Made by a program: the position numbers and the translations under genes
Source of the DNA: Clostridiales bacterium UBA6114
GTDB taxonomy: Bacteria > Bacillota > Clostridia > Oscillospirales > Butyricicoccaceae
DNA: 64,000 nucleotides
Reading direction: 5' to 3'
Assembly: GCA_002423435.1 (NCBI GenBank)
Contig: DIWE01000036.1
Location: 263,684 to 327,683, forward strand
In this document: piece by piece, positions 1 through 7,218 of the stretch
Numbering within the stretch: the first letter of the stretch is position 1
How the letters are laid out: every line of letters begins with the position of its first letter
The notes under the pieces: generated by a model
What the model was told of the DNA's origin: nothing
The model's input: the letters and a program-made list of their open reading frames with translations, nothing else
Database searches by the model: none

Positions 1-1119
1 GTGCTGGTAATGGCGTTTGACGTGACGGGCTATGATACGAAGCTGCCGTCTTCTGGATCGGTCAAGGCGGTGTCCTTAAACATCGACCGGATGAACGATA
101 TCTACTCGGCGATGGGGCTTTCCAGAGGCTATGATTATAATGACCGGGAAAAGCAAATCCTCAGCAGCTTTACGCTGAGCGACGAAAACAATATCGAGGC
201 CGCGCTGTCCCTCGCCTCGCTCGGCGTCGACGCGGTTTTGAATTCGGACAACAGGGAGAATTATTTGAACAATGTGCGCACCTCGCGCGTCGGGATTGTG
301 TTCGAGCTCGACGGAGGGCGCGAGATGAGGCGTCAGTATACGCTGATCGACGCCGAAAAGGCGGAGCAGTATCTGATGCAGATTTACGATACGGACGAGT
401 ATAAGGATAAGCTTTACGGCTCCTTAAGAACGGAAACGTTTGACGCTACGAATCTCGAAATCGTAAACTCGTATTTCCGTTCGACCAATTCGGTCGTCTC
501 CGTCATCTCGGCACCCGAAAAGGTGGCGGCGCTTGCAAAGGCCGCGGGAGAGGATCTCTTCGAGCTTAAGTCGGAACAGCTTAGGGACATGGCGCCCGAG
601 CTCTTATTCGAGTTTTCCTGGCGCGAGGAGGACGCCGGCACCGGTAAAGCGATTACCAAGAAAACAATCACCATCCCGGTCTACGGCAACGCAAAACGCA
701 CGGTTGCCCTGCTCGGCGAATACGGTATCTCGATCCCCAGCAAAATCCAAGCGTCGCAGGTCGACAGTATCACGGTCAGCGTCTACGACTCAAAAACGTA
801 TTACGCGTCGGTGAACGCGCAGAAATGGGGCGAATATACCGACTACGCCACCGCCGCGATCGAGCGCGGGGTCGAGCTTGTGTTTGACGACAAGGCGGAC
901 ATCGCGAGCATTCTGCCCTACCTGATCCCGCAGGAGTCGACGAGATACAATCCGTTTCTGGAGACGGACGACACATGCCATGTCGTCATCCGCTCCGGGA
1001 GCTTCATGAACGGCTACAACGAGGATGTCGTCTTTGCAAAGGATAAGATGCCGTCGTTTGTAGCGCAGAGGATCTCGGAGAAGCTCGCGGAGCTTGCGGC
1101 GGAATCGTCCGGGAAATAA
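1..1119 (+). CDS. C-terminal part of an ABC-2-type permease-like membrane protein (DUF6449-like), 5' end outside window
   Basis: The reading frame is open from base 1 to a TAA at 1117-1119, giving 372 residues. The first GTG is simply where the window begins, so the true N-terminus is missing. No membrane segments are visible in this part. It is a soluble region resembling the DUF6449 tail found on some Clostridia ABC permeases, judged from the opening FDVTGYDTKLPSSG and the alternating charged and hydrophobic character. If that is right, the missing N-terminal half holds the membrane domain and an ATPase gene should lie upstream. A strong hairpin terminator follows at once. Family assignment is from recall and is moderate; that it is a real coding sequence is near certain. 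Confidence 0.6.
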   Translation: MLVMAFDVTGYDTKLPSSGSVKAVSLNIDRMNDIYSAMGLSRGYDYNDREKQILSSFTLSDENNIEAALSLASLGVDAVLNSDNRENYLNNVRTSRVGIVFELDGGREMRRQYTLIDAEKAEQYLMQIYDTDEYKDKLYGSLRTETFDATNLEIVNSYFRSTNSVVSVISAPEKVAALAKAAGEDLFELKSEQLRDMAPELLFEFSWREEDAGTGKAITKKTITIPVYGNAKRTVALLGEYGISIPSKIQASQVDSITVSVYDSKTYYASVNAQKWGEYTDYATAAIERGVELVFDDKADIASILPYLIPQESTRYNPFLETDDTCHVVIRSGSFMNGYNEDVVFAKDKMPSFVAQRISEKLAELAAESSGK

Positions 1120-1147
1120 GAATTTATATCGATACATTGACACGGAA

Positions 1148-1173
1148 AACCGGCCGCAAGGCCGGTTTTTTTA
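1148..1173 (+). terminator. Rho-independent terminator
   Basis: AACCGGCC-GCAA-GGCCGG followed by a run of T. It closes the transcript of the permease-like gene 28 bases after its stop codon. Confidence 0.85.
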
Positions 1174-1294
1174 TCATAAAAGCCGCTTTCAGGGGAAAAA
1201 CTGCAAAAGAGATAGACTTTTAGACCGGGGAGAGGTATACTGTTTACAAACCGGGAAATGTTGGCAGAGGCCAGAAAAAGCAGGGGGAAGAGAC

Positions 1295-2512
1295 TTGAAA
1301 ATCCGATGGGACAAAGACAGAAATTCCGCTACGATCTCTTATTGTATCGTCGTGTTCTGGGGAGTCCTGCTTTATTTTCTGTTTGATCGCGCGCCGCAGG
1401 TTTTAAATAAGATCTCCTGGTTTTTCTCTTTGATGACCCCTTTTTTGGTTGGATTTGTCCTGGCGTATTTCCTAAATCCGATGGTCGGCCGTCTGGAAAA
1501 CCAAATGCTTCGGTTTTTTGACGTGGGAAGGCCGCGGCCGAAGCTCAGGCGGGCGATTTCCATCGGCATCTGCCTTGTCCTGACCGTTTTTATCTTCGTG
1601 TTTTTGCTGTTTATGTTTATCCCGCAGCTGATATCGAGCTTCGTTCAGCTTTTCAACAATTTTCCGGCGTATACCGAACAATTGATTGCTTTCCTGAAAG
1701 AGCAGCTCAACAAATACCATATCGATCCCGATTATGTGCAGTCGATCGCGCTGACCTCGGACAGGATTGTCAGCTGGATTACAAACGCGGTGTCAAATGT
1801 CCTCCCGGCGGTATTCAGCTATTCGGCGAAGGCCGCGTCCGTGGTCGGGAATCTGATCATCGGGATGATTGTCAGCATTTACTTTTTGTATGGCAAGGAG
1901 CATTTTCTCGCCCAGACGAAGAAACTCATTTATGCGCTGTTTCCCACGAAAAATGCCGACCGCATCATCGAGGTCACCCAACTGGTTCATCGCACGTTTA
2001 TCAATTTTATCATCGGCAAGCTTCTCGATTCGCTCGTGGTCGGCATTTTGTGCTTCATCGGTCTGAAATTTATCCTTAAAATGCCGAGCGCGCTTCTGCT
2101 TGCCGTCATCATCGGACTTTCAAATTTTATTCCGTTTTTCGGGCCGTATATCGGGGCAATTTTGTCGAGCCTGCTGGTCCTTTTGACCAATCCGGGCAGG
2201 ATTTTATGGTTCTGGCTTCTGGTTTTTATATTGCAGCAGCTCGACGCAAACATCATCGACCCGAGGATTTCCGGAAAGTCGACCGGGATTCCCCCCGTTT
2301 GGGTGATGTTCGCAATTATTGTGGGTGGCGGGATGTTCGGAGTGATCGGGCTGCTCGTCGCGGTGCCCGCCTTTGCCGTCTTTTTCGTCCTGTTTAAGGC
2401 TTACGCCGAAAAACAGCTCGAGCATCGGGGGATGCCGACCGACACGTCGGACTACTATAAAAAGGGCAAGATAGAGGGAAAAGAGCAAAATTGCGGGCAT
2501 GAGAGCCCTTAA
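1295..2512 (+). CDS. AI-2E family transporter (membrane exporter)
   Basis: The protein is a polytopic inner-membrane protein of the AI-2E/TerC-like UPF0118 family, whose members export small molecules or ions; the substrate is not predictable. The chosen TTG start at 1295 has GGGGGAAG seven bases upstream and gives 405 residues (MKIRWDKDRNS...). The frame is open further upstream but has no ribosome site and overlaps the previous gene. Two N-terminal membrane helices are followed by a long hydrophilic stretch and then a C-terminal bundle of about five helices with family-like segments such as LSNFIPFFGPYIGAI and PRISGKSTGIPP. It stands alone between a terminator and a new promoter. Confidence 0.88.
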   Translation: MKIRWDKDRNSATISYCIVVFWGVLLYFLFDRAPQVLNKISWFFSLMTPFLVGFVLAYFLNPMVGRLENQMLRFFDVGRPRPKLRRAISIGICLVLTVFIFVFLLFMFIPQLISSFVQLFNNFPAYTEQLIAFLKEQLNKYHIDPDYVQSIALTSDRIVSWITNAVSNVLPAVFSYSAKAASVVGNLIIGMIVSIYFLYGKEHFLAQTKKLIYALFPTKNADRIIEVTQLVHRTFINFIIGKLLDSLVVGILCFIGLKFILKMPSALLLAVIIGLSNFIPFFGPYIGAILSSLLVLLTNPGRILWFWLLVFILQQLDANIIDPRISGKSTGIPPVWVMFAIIVGGGMFGVIGLLVAVPAFAVFFVLFKAYAEKQLEHRGMPTDTSDYYKKGKIEGKEQNCGHESP

Positions 2513-2589
2513 ACAGTTTTTTATCCGGGACCGGGTTTGCCGTGAACGGGATATATTGGAAGAAAATCTGGAAAGATTCAAGATAGCTG

Positions 2590-2598
2590 TGGTATAAT
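2590..2598 (+). promoter_or_regulatory. Extended -10 promoter for the 2718 gene
   Basis: TGG-TATAAT is a match to the extended -10 consensus (TGN-TATAAT). There is no convincing -35. Transcription would start near 2605 and give a leader of about 110 bases that contains the structured core at 2636-2668. Confidence 0.5.
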
Positions 2599-2635
2599 AA
2601 TCTCAGATTGGTTATCATATCGAATTTTAAGGACC

Positions 2636-2668
2636 CTTTCGCTCGCGCCGTTCGCGCAACCACGAAAG
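2636..2668 (+). ncRNA. Structured leader core (family also at 13805, 49809, 61371, 61506)
   Basis: CTTTCG / CGAAAG forms a closing stem around CTCGC-GCCGTTCG-CGCAACCA. The unpaired CTCGC and CAACC/ACG positions match the cores in front of citD, yqfC and the gene after coaD, while the outer stem differs in sequence but stays paired. It lies 50 bases before the ATG of a small membrane protein. Function unknown; I infer a cis-acting RNA element. Confidence 0.45.
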
Positions 2669-2717
2669 AGACAATTAAATGGTGACAATTGATAAAGGCA
2701 AAAAAGGAGGCTTTGTG

Positions 2718-2945
2718 ATGAAAAGCATTTGTGACTGCCGCGAATATATAAAGGACAAGGCGTCGCGGCTTACCGTCTTTGATTTTGCGGTGCTCAAATC
2801 AACGCTGTTTTCCGTCGGGATGCTGATCGGCACCTACTGCACGCGGTTTGTCAAAAGATACCGGGCATTTATATTGCTGATTGCCGTCTGCTCCTATATT
2901 TACCTGATCTACCGTATTTTCTTCAGGGACCGCTGCCGGAATTAG
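2718..2945 (+). CDS. Small membrane protein, hypothetical
   Basis: A 75-residue protein starting MKSICDCREYIKDKAS. The ATG at 2718 is preceded by AAAAAGGAGG at 2701-2710, an ideal ribosome site, so the longer in-frame starts are rejected. Roughly residues 20-40 and 48-66 are hydrophobic, so it probably forms two membrane helices with a basic C-terminus. Similar small Clostridia proteins are sometimes labelled 'permease of phosphate ABC transporter', but nothing here supports a transport function. Its stop overlaps the stop of the convergent glycosylase gene by four bases. It has its own promoter and a structured leader. Confidence 0.65.
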   Translation: MKSICDCREYIKDKASRLTVFDFAVLKSTLFSVGMLIGTYCTRFVKRYRAFILLIAVCSYIYLIYRIFFRDRCRN

Positions 2946-3439
2946 GGTTTTCCCAGGGCGTCCTTGATCCGGCTCCAGTTTTGCAGCTTTTCTTCAAAAG
3001 AAAAGCGTGCGTTTGCGGGGCTTGACGAATAAAGACGTGTAAACGGGATTCCGCCCGGCACGTACGTCCGGTCAATAAGGGCGAAAAAAAGCTTTTCGGC
3101 TGCCGCTCCGTTGAAAAAAATATGGGAAATCCCGGGATAACGCCGGAAAAACGGTGAAAAATCGTTCGGTACGGGGTTTTTAATGGCACTGTCGGCGGAG
3201 CCGGCGCCCTCATGGGAATAGAGGACGTCCCACAGCGCGACGCCGTGCCGTAAAAGCAGCGCTTTTTTCACTTCGTAGTCGGAGGAATAAAGCTCTGTAA
3301 ACAGCGAAAACATGAGCCGCCAGAAGCTGTTTTGCCGATGGGCGTAATACTCCCGGAGTCTCCTTGATTCGGCGCCCGGAAACGAGCCTAAAATCAGCAC
3401 TTTGCAGCCTTGTCCGGCAATCGGCGAAAGCCCCTGCAT
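2942..3439 (-). CDS. DNA-deoxyinosine glycosylase (uracil-DNA glycosylase superfamily)
   Basis: A base-excision repair enzyme removing deaminated bases (hypoxanthine or uracil) from DNA. The 165-residue protein begins MQGLSPIAGQGCKVLILGSF. The GSFPGAESR loop near the N-terminus and the following YYAHRQNSFW are typical of the Mug/UDG-like family that flips and binds the deaminated base; HIFFNGAAAEKLF in the middle fits the same fold. The start is chosen because GAGGGG lies upstream at 3443-3448; the frame stays open for another 115 codons but lacks a ribosome site. It is convergent with the small membrane protein gene. The exact base preference is inferred from family, not visible. Confidence 0.82.
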   Translation of the reverse strand: MQGLSPIAGQGCKVLILGSFPGAESRRLREYYAHRQNSFWRLMFSLFTELYSSDYEVKKALLLRHGVALWDVLYSHEGAGSADSAIKNPVPNDFSPFFRRYPGISHIFFNGAAAEKLFFALIDRTYVPGGIPFTRLYSSSPANARFSFEEKLQNWSRIKDALGKP

Positions 3440-3486
3440 TTTATCCCCTCTTCGAAAATGGATTTCAGTTATTTTACCACTATTTT

Positions 3487-3530
3487 TTGACAAATGAAAG
3501 CTTGCTTGTTTTATAAAAAAGCAATATAAT
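3487..3530 (+). promoter_or_regulatory. Two overlapping sigma-A promoters for the DUF1858 gene
   Basis: TTGACA (3487-3492) is 17 bases from TTTATA (3510-3515), and TTGCTT (3502-3507) is 17 bases from TATAAT (3525-3530). Both point to the gene at 3566. The region also carries the 5' end of the divergent glycosylase transcript. Confidence 0.6.
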
Positions 3531-3565
3531 GTTAGAATCATAATACCACACGGGAGGATAACGCG

Positions 3566-3769
3566 ATGGAACAAGTTACAAAGGATTCGCTGATCGGCGA
3601 GGTCCTTGCGATGGACCCCGGCACGGCGAAGTTTTTCTTTGAAATCGGGATGCATTGTCTCGGATGCCCGTCGGCCCAGGGCGAGAGCATTGAGGAAGCC
3701 TGCGAGGTTCACGGAACCGATGTCGACACGTTGATTGAGAATATCAACGACTATCTCGCGACAAAGTAA
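3566..3769 (+). CDS. DUF1858 domain protein
   Basis: A 67-residue protein made of a single DUF1858 domain (ScdA N-terminal-like), the small helical module found alone or fused to hybrid-cluster and iron-repair proteins. The signature is the MHCLGCPSAQGESIEEAC segment, with two or three closely spaced cysteines that could bind metal, ahead of a C-terminal helix. The ATG has CGGGAGGATAACGCG upstream. It is monocistronic, between a double promoter and a terminator. Its role is unknown; redox or iron-related function is inferred from family context only. Confidence 0.85.
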   Translation: MEQVTKDSLIGEVLAMDPGTAKFFFEIGMHCLGCPSAQGESIEEACEVHGTDVDTLIENINDYLATK

Positions 3770-3783
3770 AAAACGAAAAAGCA

Positions 3784-3815
3784 AAAGGGCCGGAATTTTT
3801 TCCGGCCCTCAGTTT
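3784..3815 (+). terminator. Rho-independent terminator
   Basis: AGGGCCGGAA-TTTT-TTCCGGCCCT followed by CAGTTTGT. It separates the DUF1858 gene from trmK. Confidence 0.75.
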
Positions 3816-3871
3816 GTCAAAAAACGCATCGCAATGAACATTTCTTGCTGGAATAAACGGAGGGTGGACGC

Positions 3872-4585
3872 ATGGCACGGACAATCCGCCTCGGCGAAAG
3901 GCTTATGAAAATCGCCGGGATGGTGAAAAGAGGCGCCTCCATAATAGACGTCGGCACCGACCACGCGTATCTGCCGGCATATCTTTTGCTCTGCGGCGCG
4001 ATCGATGCCGCCAAGGCATCGGATATCCGCCCCGGACCGATCGCAAGGGCGGAGCAGACGAGGCGCAGATTCTGCCTTAAGGACCGCCTCGAGCTTTTTG
4101 TCTGCCCCGGCCTTCGGGATTTTTCCACCTCCGACGCCGATACGATCATCATCGCCGGAATGGGCGGAGAGACGATCGCCGCCATCCTTGACGAGGCGCC
4201 CTGGACGCGCGACGGGCTGCACAGGCTGATCCTCCAGCCGATGACGTCGCCCGGCGAGCTGCGCAGGTACCTGTTTGAAAACGGATATGAAATTTATGAC
4301 GAGGTGCTCGCAAGGGACCGGGGAAGGCTGTACACGATCCTTGACGCAAGGGGCGGCGGGCCGGGTGACTCTGCGCGCCTGCCGTTTGAGTATTTCGCGA
4401 GCCGGCATGTGCTTGGAGACGACCTCGCGGGCGCGTATCTCGAGCTGCAGCTTAATAGGATCGGGAAGAGAATCGACGGGCTTTTGCATTCGCGCACGCC
4501 CGGGCGCGGCGAGCTTTCGTTTCTGCGCGATGCCGTCGACGGGCTGACGCAATTAAAAAGGGAGTGGGAAGAATGCCGACGGTAA
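3872..4585 (+). CDS. trmK: tRNA (adenine22-N1)-methyltransferase TrmK
   Basis: Methylates N1 of A22 in tRNAs using S-adenosylmethionine. The 237-residue protein has the SAM-binding motif I as IIDVGTDHAYLPAYLL near residues 30-45, the acidic motif AKASDIRPGPI that follows it, and DTIIIAGMGGETIA around residue 90, all diagnostic of the TrmK/YqfN family. The start has GGAGGGTGG upstream. It overlaps the following Nif3-like gene by 13 bases, the same trmK–yqfO pairing seen in Bacillus and Clostridia. Confidence 0.92.
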   Translation: MARTIRLGERLMKIAGMVKRGASIIDVGTDHAYLPAYLLLCGAIDAAKASDIRPGPIARAEQTRRRFCLKDRLELFVCPGLRDFSTSDADTIIIAGMGGETIAAILDEAPWTRDGLHRLILQPMTSPGELRRYLFENGYEIYDEVLARDRGRLYTILDARGGGPGDSARLPFEYFASRHVLGDDLAGAYLELQLNRIGKRIDGLLHSRTPGRGELSFLRDAVDGLTQLKREWEECRR

Positions 4586-5355
4586 GGGATATTTTTACAA
4601 AGCTCTGCGGGGAAATGCCGCTTTCCGGCTGCGAGAGCTGGGACAACAGCGGCCTTCTGGTCGGGAGCGCGGATAACGAGGTAAAAAAGGTGCTGGTATC
4701 CCTCGACGTGACCCTGCCGGTCGTGTCGGAGGCGGAGCGTGGGCGGTACGAGCTCGTCGTTTCGCATCATCCGGTGATTTTCCGGCCCGTGCCGTCGGTC
4801 ACCGATGAAACCCCGACGGGCCTGATCCTGCAAAAGCTGATCAAAAACGATATTTCGGTCATCTCTATGCACACAAACGCCGACGTCGCGTGCGGCGGGG
4901 TAAACGACCTGCTGGCGGAGGCGCTCGGGCTGAAAGACGTCGGATCGCTGCGCGGCGGGGAGGCGGGCGAGCTCGGGCGTTTCGGCGAGCTCTGCGAGCA
5001 GATGACGCTGCACGGGTTTTTGGAGCACGTCAGAGCCTCCTTAAGCCCGTTTGCGGGCGCGCGGTTTGTCGACGCGGGAAGGCCCGTAAAACGGGTCGCC
5101 GTCGGCGGCGGCGCGTGCGGCGAATTGCTTTACAACGCGAAAAAGACGGGCTGCGACACGTTTTTGACCTCCGACATCAAATATTCGTCCATGCTGGAGG
5201 CGGAGGCGCTCGGGCTCAATCTGATCGACGCCGGGCATTTTGAAACGGAAAACGTCGTCTGTCCGCGGTTTGCCGGGATCATCCGGGGCGCTTTTCACGG
5301 CGTTGAGGTCAAAATCGCCGACGGCAATGTAAGCCCGGTCGAATATTTTATGTGA
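4573..5355 (+). CDS. Nif3-like dinuclear metal centre hexameric protein
   Basis: A 260-residue member of the Nif3/YqfO (GTP cyclohydrolase I type 2-like) family; these form hexameric toroids with two metal ions per subunit and have no settled biochemical role. Metal-ligand segments are visible: SHHPVIF near residue 65, MHTNAD near 98 and DAGHFETE near 220. ATG 4573 (MPTVRDIFTKL) is preferred over the upstream ATG because it matches the usual family start and has GGGAGTGGGAAG upstream. The inserted YqfO central domain is absent, so this is the short form. It is translationally coupled to trmK. Confidence 0.9.
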   Translation: MPTVRDIFTKLCGEMPLSGCESWDNSGLLVGSADNEVKKVLVSLDVTLPVVSEAERGRYELVVSHHPVIFRPVPSVTDETPTGLILQKLIKNDISVISMHTNADVACGGVNDLLAEALGLKDVGSLRGGEAGELGRFGELCEQMTLHGFLEHVRASLSPFAGARFVDAGRPVKRVAVGGGACGELLYNAKKTGCDTFLTSDIKYSSMLEAEALGLNLIDAGHFETENVVCPRFAGIIRGAFHGVEVKIADGNVSPVEYFM

Positions 5356-5375
5356 CAGAAAGCGGGGCCATACAC

Positions 5376-7121
5376 GTGCCGTTGGATGCGATAACGTTAA
5401 AAGCGGTGGTTTCGGAGCTAAACGAGGCTCTTATCGGGGCGAAAGTCGACAAAATCCATCAGCCGGACCAGCAGACGGCGGTCCTTTCCCTGCGTTTGCC
5501 GCGCGGGGCCGCAAGGCTTCTCGTCTCGACCGGGGCCTCGCCGCGCATCTGCTTGACCGGCGAAAAAATAGAGAACCCCACGAGTCCGCCGATGTTCTGC
5601 ATGCTGCTTCGGAAACACCTGACGGGCGCGAAAATCCGCGCGTTTTCCCAGCCGGGGCTCGAGCGCATCGTGCATATCGAATTCGATACGCTCGACGAGC
5701 TGGGCGACCCCTCGAAACGGACCCTGACCGCCGAGCTGATCGGCCGGCAGGCGAATTTGATTTTGCAGGGCGCCGACGGACGGATCATCGACTGCGTGCG
5801 CAGAGTCGATTTGAGCGCGCGGGAAAGACGGCAGGTCCTGCCCGGCATGTTTTACAGGCCGCCGGAATCGCGGGGGCGCGTCGATTTCCGCACGATTTCA
5901 AGACAGGAGCTCCGGTCCGTTTTGCAGCCGCTTGACGGCGGAGTCCCGGATGAAAAACGCCTCTCCTCGCTTTTTATGGGCCTTTCGCCCCTTGTCGCGC
6001 GCGAGCTTTTGTTCCGGGCGTCGGAAAAAGGCGGGGACCAATTGGACGCGCTCATCGACGAGCTATCAGAGCTTTCCGAAAGGATCGGGAGAGATGCGTT
6101 TTCCCCGGTGATGCTCGTAAAGGCGGATGGCGTTGCGCCGCTCGACTATTCGTTTATGGAGATTTCTCAATACGGCAGCGCCGTTTTGCAGAAAAGATGC
6201 AGATCGTTCTCCGAAATGCTCGACGAATTCTATCTTGAAAAGGAGCGCGCCGAAAGGCGGAAAAAACGTTTCCATGAGCTTAACCGTCTGGTTTCGACGG
6301 CGCAGGAGCGAAAGGCGCGAAAGCTCGCGCTGCAAGAAGAGGAATACATGCGCGCGACCGACCGCGAAAAGCTGAAAAAATACGGGGATCTTCTGATGGC
6401 CGGGCTCCACCTTGCGGAGAAGGGGGTGGACAAGGTGCGGCTCCCCGACTTCTATGTCGAGGGCGCGCCCGAGATCGAGGTGCCGCTCGACAAAAAGCTT
6501 TCGCCGCAGCAAAACGCGCAGCGGTATTATAAGAACTACAGCCGCATGAAAAACGCCGAGGCGGCGCTTAAAATGCAGATCGGGCAGACCGAGCGCGAGC
6601 TACTCTATCTCGAGAGCGTTGCCGACGAGCTCGAACGGGCAGAAACCGCCTCCGAGCTTCAGGATATCCGCGAGGAGCTTTTGCAGTCGGGCTACCTGAA
6701 GGACAAAGCGCCGAAAAAGACGGCCAAAAAGCCTGCCTCGTTCTGCACCAGGCCGTTTGAGTATCGGACGAGCGACGGCTTTCCGGTGCTCGCCGGGCGG
6801 AACAACCGCCAGAACGAGGAGTTGACGCTGAAAACGGCGGCGAAGGGCGACCTCTGGTTCCATACCCAGAAAATCCCCGGCTCCCACGTCATTCTGGTTT
6901 GCGATGGGAAAACCCCGTCGGACAAGGCGAAAAGCGAGGCCGCCATGATCGCGGCGTATCATTCCAGGGCGTCGGCTTCGGCGCGCGTGCCGGTCGATTA
7001 CACGCAGGTGCGGTTTGTCAAAAAGCTGCCGGGCGGGAAGTGCGGCATGGTCACCTACAAAAACTTCGAAACGGCGATTGTCACGCCGGACGAAAAAATA
7101 ATCGGCAAGCTTAAAAAATAA
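5376..7121 (+). CDS. rqcH: Ribosome quality control factor RqcH (NFACT / Rqc2 family)
   Basis: RqcH binds stalled 50S subunits carrying peptidyl-tRNA and directs alanine tailing. The 581-residue protein starts MPLDAITLKAVVSELNEAL, the usual family N-terminus, at a GTG with AGCGGGG upstream; an earlier GTG at 5352 that overlaps the previous stop codon is possible. Domain order is NFACT-N (about 1-280), a long charged coiled-coil middle (about 290-430), and NFACT-R/DUF814 near the C-terminus with DLWFHTQKIPGSHVIL. Older annotation calls this a fibronectin-binding protein. It ends a three-gene run with trmK and nif3. Confidence 0.9.
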   Translation: MPLDAITLKAVVSELNEALIGAKVDKIHQPDQQTAVLSLRLPRGAARLLVSTGASPRICLTGEKIENPTSPPMFCMLLRKHLTGAKIRAFSQPGLERIVHIEFDTLDELGDPSKRTLTAELIGRQANLILQGADGRIIDCVRRVDLSARERRQVLPGMFYRPPESRGRVDFRTISRQELRSVLQPLDGGVPDEKRLSSLFMGLSPLVARELLFRASEKGGDQLDALIDELSELSERIGRDAFSPVMLVKADGVAPLDYSFMEISQYGSAVLQKRCRSFSEMLDEFYLEKERAERRKKRFHELNRLVSTAQERKARKLALQEEEYMRATDREKLKKYGDLLMAGLHLAEKGVDKVRLPDFYVEGAPEIEVPLDKKLSPQQNAQRYYKNYSRMKNAEAALKMQIGQTERELLYLESVADELERAETASELQDIREELLQSGYLKDKAPKKTAKKPASFCTRPFEYRTSDGFPVLAGRNNRQNEELTLKTAAKGDLWFHTQKIPGSHVILVCDGKTPSDKAKSEAAMIAAYHSRASASARVPVDYTQVRFVKKLPGGKCGMVTYKNFETAIVTPDEKIIGKLKK

Positions 7122-7173
7122 GCGCAGTTTCTAAAGACGCCCTTTTATGAAAACGATATAGCCTTATACGCAG

Positions 7174-7208
7174 AGCCGGCAGCCAATCTTCGTGGCTGCC
7201 GGCTTTTA
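7174..7208. terminator. Bidirectional terminator between rqcH and the sigma-54 regulator gene
   Basis: AGCCGGCAGCCA-ATCTTCG-TGGCTGCCGGCT followed by TTTA on the + strand. It lies between two convergent genes and can serve both. Confidence 0.75.
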
Positions 7209-7218
7209 CGTACGACGA

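Noticed and set aside
1094..1294. N-terminal extension of the AI-2E transporter
   Set aside because: The extension is charged, crosses a terminator and the end of the upstream gene, and has no ribosome site; TTG 1295 has GGGGGAAG.
5352..5375. Earlier GTG start for rqcH
   Set aside because: It overlaps the previous stop codon without a ribosome site; the later GTG gives the usual MPLD family start. Kept as an alternative.
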